From assembly GCA_018500075.1 (NCBI GenBank), contig JAHBAN010000186.1, positions 1-15,296 on the forward strand: a stretch of 15,296 nucleotides of DNA. The letters run 5' to 3'. Source of the DNA: Flavobacteriia bacterium (GTDB lineage: Bacteria > Bacteroidota > Bacteroidia > Flavobacteriales > Flavobacteriaceae). The translations under genes were made by a program, and so were the position numbers. Below the pieces are notes generated by a model. It had not been told where the DNA came from, did no database searches, and saw nothing but the letters and a program-made list of their open reading frames with translations. Numbering within the stretch: position 1 is the first letter of the stretch; each line of letters opens with the position of its first letter. Shown one piece after another: positions 14,689 to 15,296 of this stretch.

Positions 14689-15026
14689 GCGCCATGCACC
14701 TTTTTCAGCGCATAGGCCAGATCGCCTTTGAGCGCCTCAAAGTTGCGCTCTGCGGTGCTCTCGTGACGCCCGATCAAAACATAATCATAGCCGGCGCGCC
14801 CCAGATCCGGCAGCACAAGCCGCGCAGCCTCGCGCAGGCGGCGCTTGGCACGGTTGCGCGCCACGGCATTGCCAACCTTCTTGGAGCAGGTAAACCCGAC
14901 CCGCATCGGCGCGTCATCGCCCCGTGCCAGACCCTGAAGCATCAGACCCTTTGTGCCGCATTTTTGAGCGCGGGCGGCGGCCAGAAACTCGGAGCGTTTC
15001 TTCAATATTTCGATAGGGGCTACCAT
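14685..15026 (-). CDS. rnpA: Ribonuclease P protein component
   Basis: RnpA is the protein subunit of RNase P, which with the catalytic RNA trims the 5' leader of tRNA precursors. The 113-residue protein has the family signature MRVGFTCSKKVGNAVARNR (41-59), continuing AKRRLREAAR (60-69), which is the RNR motif that contacts the RNA. The N-terminus LKKRSEFLAAAR fits the family. The ATG at 15026 has only a weak ribosome site. The order rpmH-rnpA-yidD is the common bacterial one. A hairpin lies in the 113 bases between rpmH and this gene and may lower its expression relative to L34. Confidence 0.95.
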   Translation of the reverse strand: MVAPIEILKKRSEFLAAARAQKCGTKGLMLQGLARGDDAPMRVGFTCSKKVGNAVARNRAKRRLREAARLVLPDLGRAGYDYVLIGRHESTAERNFEALKGDLAYALKKVHGA

Positions 15027-15064
15027 GAGAGGCTTTTCATACCATCGCGGGAGGAAAACAAGTT

Positions 15065-15095
15065 AAAACCGCCTGAGACACTCCCAAGCGGTTTT
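15065..15095 (-). terminator. Attenuator-like hairpin between rpmH and rnpA
   Basis: AAAACCGC (15065-15072) and GCGGTTTT (15088-15095) form an eight-pair stem on either strand, with an inner GAG/CTC pairing in the loop (15075-15083). On the - strand the stem ends in GGTTTT followed by AACTTGTTTTC, an imperfect U-run. It probably stops some transcripts after rpmH, so that L34 is made in excess over RnpA. Confidence 0.55.
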
Positions 15096-15139
15096 ATATT
15101 TCTTTCGCAATCCGTTGCCCCGACAGGAGCAAGGCCAGC

Positions 15140-15274
15140 TTACGCGCTCAGCGACTTGCGGCCACGTGCACGACGTGCATTGAGGATTTTGCGGCCCGCT
15201 TTTGTGGCCATGCGTGAGCGAAAACCATGGCGCCGCTTGCGCACGAGGTTGCTTGGTTGGTAGGTGCGCTTCAT
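15140..15274 (-). CDS. rpmH: 50S ribosomal protein L34
   Basis: This is a 44-residue, strongly basic protein starting MKRTYQPSNLVRKRRHGFR, followed by SRMATKAGRKIL and NARRARGRKSLSA. It matches ribosomal protein L34 along its whole length. L34 sits on the large ribosomal subunit near the 23S rRNA. A GGAG at 15283-15286 is eight bases before the ATG. It heads the rpmH-rnpA-yidD cluster. An AT-rich TATAAAT at 15289-15295 on the - strand might be a -10 box, but the -35 would fall outside the window. Confidence 0.97.
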   Translation of the reverse strand: MKRTYQPSNLVRKRRHGFRSRMATKAGRKILNARRARGRKSLSA

Positions 15275-15296
15275 CGCTCCGTCTCCGATTTATAAG

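Overview
The window looks like ordinary core chromosome of an alphaproteobacterium, most likely a Rhodobacterales (Roseobacter-type) species. The evidence is the high-GC coding style, the gene content (UbiA, a BON/OmpA-type protein, UvrC, PgsA, MoaD and MoaE in one neighbourhood) and the L34/RnpA/YidD cluster. I see no tRNA, rRNA, CRISPR array, insertion sequence, phage gene or clear sign of recent transfer. This assignment rests on protein similarity recalled from memory, not on a search.

Layout. At 1-2640 on the + strand lie the 3' end of ubiA, a 640-residue BON-like/OmpA envelope protein and a coupled membrane-anchored coiled-coil protein. At 2637-5155 on the - strand a tightly packed operon reads pgsA-moaD-moaE-ycaQ (phospholipid head-group synthesis, molybdopterin synthase, DNA glycosylase). 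At 5333-5737 on the + strand a lone BrnA-type antitoxin-like gene sits between pgsA and uvrC. uvrC (5747-7615, -) follows, then a 301-base AT-rich gap (7616-7916). This gap holds nested inverted repeats, a terminator-like hairpin and a perfect DnaA-box 9-mer.

At 7917-12434 the - strand carries an ABC exporter pair (ATPase then permease), an S49 peptidase, a 54-residue membrane/Cys4 protein, a Ca2+/Na+ antiporter and a pteridine-reductase-like SDR. The genes overlap or nearly abut, except for about 100 bases after the permease. Diverging from these, a DMT (EamA) transporter lies at 12566-13546 (+). It ends tail-to-tail on a crotonase-family gene (13543-14400, -). The right edge (14467-15274, -) is rpmH-rnpA-yidD, with a hairpin between rpmH and rnpA.

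How the genes work together. Most neighbours are linked by expression rather than one pathway. MoaD and MoaE form molybdopterin synthase. UvrC and YcaQ are both DNA-damage functions, close to each other but separated by two promoter regions. RnpA and YidD go with L34 as in most bacteria. Four start/stop overlaps of the ATGA type couple translation within operons, a fifth couples the OmpA-type gene to its coiled-coil neighbour, and two convergent pairs share four bases at their stops.

I do not see a convincing new multi-gene system. The least explained items are the structured SDR-uvrC gap (possible 3' UTR or small RNA), the orphan BrnA-like gene, the 54-residue Cys4 membrane protein, the repeat-built OmpA-type protein with its coiled-coil partner, and a crotonase that seems to lack one catalytic Glu.
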